Source: Planctomicrobium piriforme
GTDB taxonomy: Bacteria > Planctomycetota > Planctomycetia > Pirellulales > PNKZ01
Length of the DNA: 6,305 nt
Assembly (NCBI GenBank): GCA_945877965.1
Contig: CAMCTH010000292.1
Coordinates: forward strand, 1 to 6,305
Direction: 5' to 3'
The notes below the pieces were generated by a model. The model saw nothing but the letters and a program-made list of their open reading frames with translations. It was not told the origin of the DNA and ran no database searches. The position numbers were made by a program, and so were the translations under genes. Below, in pieces: positions 4,862 through 6,305 of this stretch (its first letter is position 1; each line of letters starts with the position of its first letter).

Positions 4862-6305
4862 ATGAAAGCCGCCGACCGCGAGAAGCAGATCCGCGAGGCC
4901 GAGGAACTACTGAGCGATTTCCGACTCCGCGTCGGCTTCGCCAAGGGTTTGTACTTCGGACATTATCTCGACCAACGGCTCGTCCCGTACCCGCATCCGC
5001 AAGATGACGCGACGACGACGCAGATGGAGTCCGACCTCCGTCGCTTCTGTGCGGAGAAGATCGACCCGGTCCGCATCGATCGCGAGGCGATGATCTCCGA
5101 CGACGTCGTCCGCGGGCTCGGCGAAGTCGGCGTCCTCGGGGCCTGCTTGCCGAAGGAAGTCGGCGGGCGTGAGCTTTCGCAGGCGTCGTATTGCAAACTG
5201 CTCGAAGTGTTGGGTGGGCATTGCGCGAGCACGGCCCTGTTCGTTAACGCGCATCACTCGATCGGTCCCCGGGCCTTAGTGTTATTCGGCACGAAAGAGC
5301 AGCAAGAGAAATACTTGCCGAAGTCGGCGACCGGCGAATGGATCAATGCCTTCGCACTGACCGAGCCCGAGGCGGGGAGCGATGCGGCGAACGTGCAGAC
5401 CCGCGCCGTGCCGACGGCCGACGGCAAGGGCTATGTGCTGAACGGCGAAAAGCGGTGGATCACGAACGGCGGCATCGCGCAAGTGCTGACGGTCATGGCC
5501 CGCACGCCGGTCGCGGGGAGCAAAGAGACGAAGATCACGGCGTTCCTCGTCACGCCCGACATGCCGGGCTTCGAGGTCGTCGAGAAGCGGATGGAAAAGT
5601 GCGGGGTCCGCGGCAGTGCCACGGCGCGACTTAAGTTCACCGACATGTACGTCCCAAAGGAAAACATCCTCGGCCAACTCGGCAAAGGGCTGAAAGTCGC
5701 ACTCACCGTGCTCGATTTTGGGCGCACGACTTTCGGCGCGACCTGCACCGGCGCGGCGAAGTACTGCCTGGCCCGCGCGTCGGCCCATGCCAACAAACGG
5801 GTCCAATTCGGCCAGACGCTCGGCTCGTTCGACTTGGTAAAAGACAAGCTCGCCTACATGCAAGCCGGCATCTATGCGATGGAAAGCGCGACCTATCAAA
5901 CGGCCGCCCTGATCGACTCCGGGCATGACGACTACATCCTCGAAACCGCGATGTTAAAAGTCTTCGCGACCGACGTGCTGTGGCGGATCGTGAACGACAC
6001 GATCCAAATCTTCGGCGGCAAGGCGTACTTCACCGACGAGCCGTTCGAGCGGATGATGCGCGATGCCCGGATCAACATGATCGGCGAAGGGGCGAACGAC
6101 GTTCTTCGCAATTTTATTGCTTTGGTCGGCATGCGCGACGTCGGCCTCGATCTGCAAGGCGTTCTGGAAGCGGCGAAGAACCCGTTCGGCAACTTCGGCA
6201 AGCTCAGCGGCTTCGTCGCTCGCAAGGTCGGCTCGCTGCTGACGGCTCCGGACGTCCACGTTCGGAGCGCCGAACTGCAAGAAGATGCAACCAACCTGGG
6301 CCGCG
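4862..6305 (+). CDS. Acyl-CoA dehydrogenase, VLCAD/ACAD9-like, 3' partial
   Basis: This flavoenzyme should catalyse the first step of fatty-acid beta-oxidation, the FAD-dependent alpha,beta-dehydrogenation of acyl-CoA, passing electrons to ETF. 481 residues are visible, then the window ends in the open frame. The FAKGLYFG...VPYP start (26-44) resembles the mature N-terminus of mitochondrial VLCAD. FALTEPEAGSDAA (164-176) and WITNGG (199-204) form the flavin and substrate region of the middle beta domain. RVQFG (313-317) and IQIFGG (381-386) belong to the C-terminal helical domain. Glu409 in MIGEGANDVLRNFIAL is the expected catalytic base, placed as in VLCAD rather than in the short glutaryl/isovaleryl types. 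After it, the segment KNPFGNFGKL (439-448) begins the extra C-terminal region that VLCAD and ACAD9 have and short-chain enzymes lack, so the full protein should exceed 550 residues. The ATG has GGAG (4851-4854) seven bases upstream. It is divergent from the Nudix gene. Chain-length preference cannot be read from sequence. Confidence 0.96.
   Translation, partial: MKAADREKQIREAEELLSDFRLRVGFAKGLYFGHYLDQRLVPYPHPQDDATTTQMESDLRRFCAEKIDPVRIDREAMISDDVVRGLGEVGVLGACLPKEVGGRELSQASYCKLLEVLGGHCASTALFVNAHHSIGPRALVLFGTKEQQEKYLPKSATGEWINAFALTEPEAGSDAANVQTRAVPTADGKGYVLNGEKRWITNGGIAQVLTVMARTPVAGSKETKITAFLVTPDMPGFEVVEKRMEKCGVRGSATARLKFTDMYVPKENILGQLGKGLKVALTVLDFGRTTFGATCTGAAKYCLARASAHANKRVQFGQTLGSFDLVKDKLAYMQAGIYAMESATYQTAALIDSGHDDYILETAMLKVFATDVLWRIVNDTIQIFGGKAYFTDEPFERMMRDARINMIGEGANDVLRNFIALVGMRDVGLDLQGVLEAAKNPFGNFGKLSGFVARKVGSLLTAPDVHVRSAELQEDATNLGR

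Noticed and set aside
4147..5007. 286-residue plus-strand open frame across the Nudix gene and the intergenic region
   Set aside because: It is antisense to the Nudix gene, runs through the divergent promoter region and overlaps the acyl-CoA dehydrogenase start; the product has no domain features.
5282..5926. 214-residue open frame antisense to the acyl-CoA dehydrogenase gene
   Set aside because: It lies wholly within a well-supported coding region and shows no recognisable motif; GC-rich codon bias leaves the reverse frame open.

Overview
The window looks like chromosomal housekeeping DNA from a GC-rich bacterium. GC is roughly 60-65% by eye, with many CG-rich codons. A Planctomycetota-type organism is my best guess. 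The reasons are the large divergent Hsp70-family protein with a DUF3731-like C-terminal region, the long VLCAD-like acyl-CoA dehydrogenase, and sparse short operons. This is an inference from protein character, not a database result. I see no rRNA, tRNA, CRISPR array, insertion sequence, integrase or phage gene.

Layout. (1) Positions 1-1837, plus strand: the C-terminal 611 residues of a divergent Hsp70-family ATPase whose start lies before the window. (2) Positions 1854-1881: a strong hairpin in the convergent gap, with its T-tract on the minus strand, so it mainly ends the leftward transcript. (3) Positions 1917-4623, minus strand, transcribed right to left: a Nudix-type hydrolase, a small three-helix membrane protein of unknown function and lower GC, the cysteine desulfurase IscS, and an A-type Fe-S carrier (ErpA/IscA-like). 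The first three are separated by only tens of bases. The carrier follows a 130-bp gap with its own possible -10 box. (4) Positions 4624-4861: a 238-bp divergent intergenic region with a candidate Nudix promoter, a 13-bp tandem direct repeat and the ribosome binding site of the next gene. (5) Positions 4862-6305, plus strand: the first 481 residues of a VLCAD/ACAD9-like acyl-CoA dehydrogenase that runs off the right edge.

How the genes work together. IscS takes sulfur from cysteine and the A-type protein carries assembled Fe-S clusters to target enzymes, so these two belong to one pathway. No scaffold (IscU, SufB or NifU type), ferredoxin or IscR-like regulator is visible, so the rest of the machinery must be elsewhere. 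The acyl-CoA dehydrogenase is a fatty-acid beta-oxidation enzyme that should pass electrons to ETF and then to the Fe-S protein ETF:quinone oxidoreductase; that link to the Fe-S genes is indirect and inferred. The Hsp70-family protein is transcribed towards the Fe-S genes and does not look like HscA.

I found no clear new multi-gene system. The points most worth a second look are the compositionally distinct membrane gene inside the leftward gene set, the atypical Nudix box, and the tandem repeat in the divergent promoter region.
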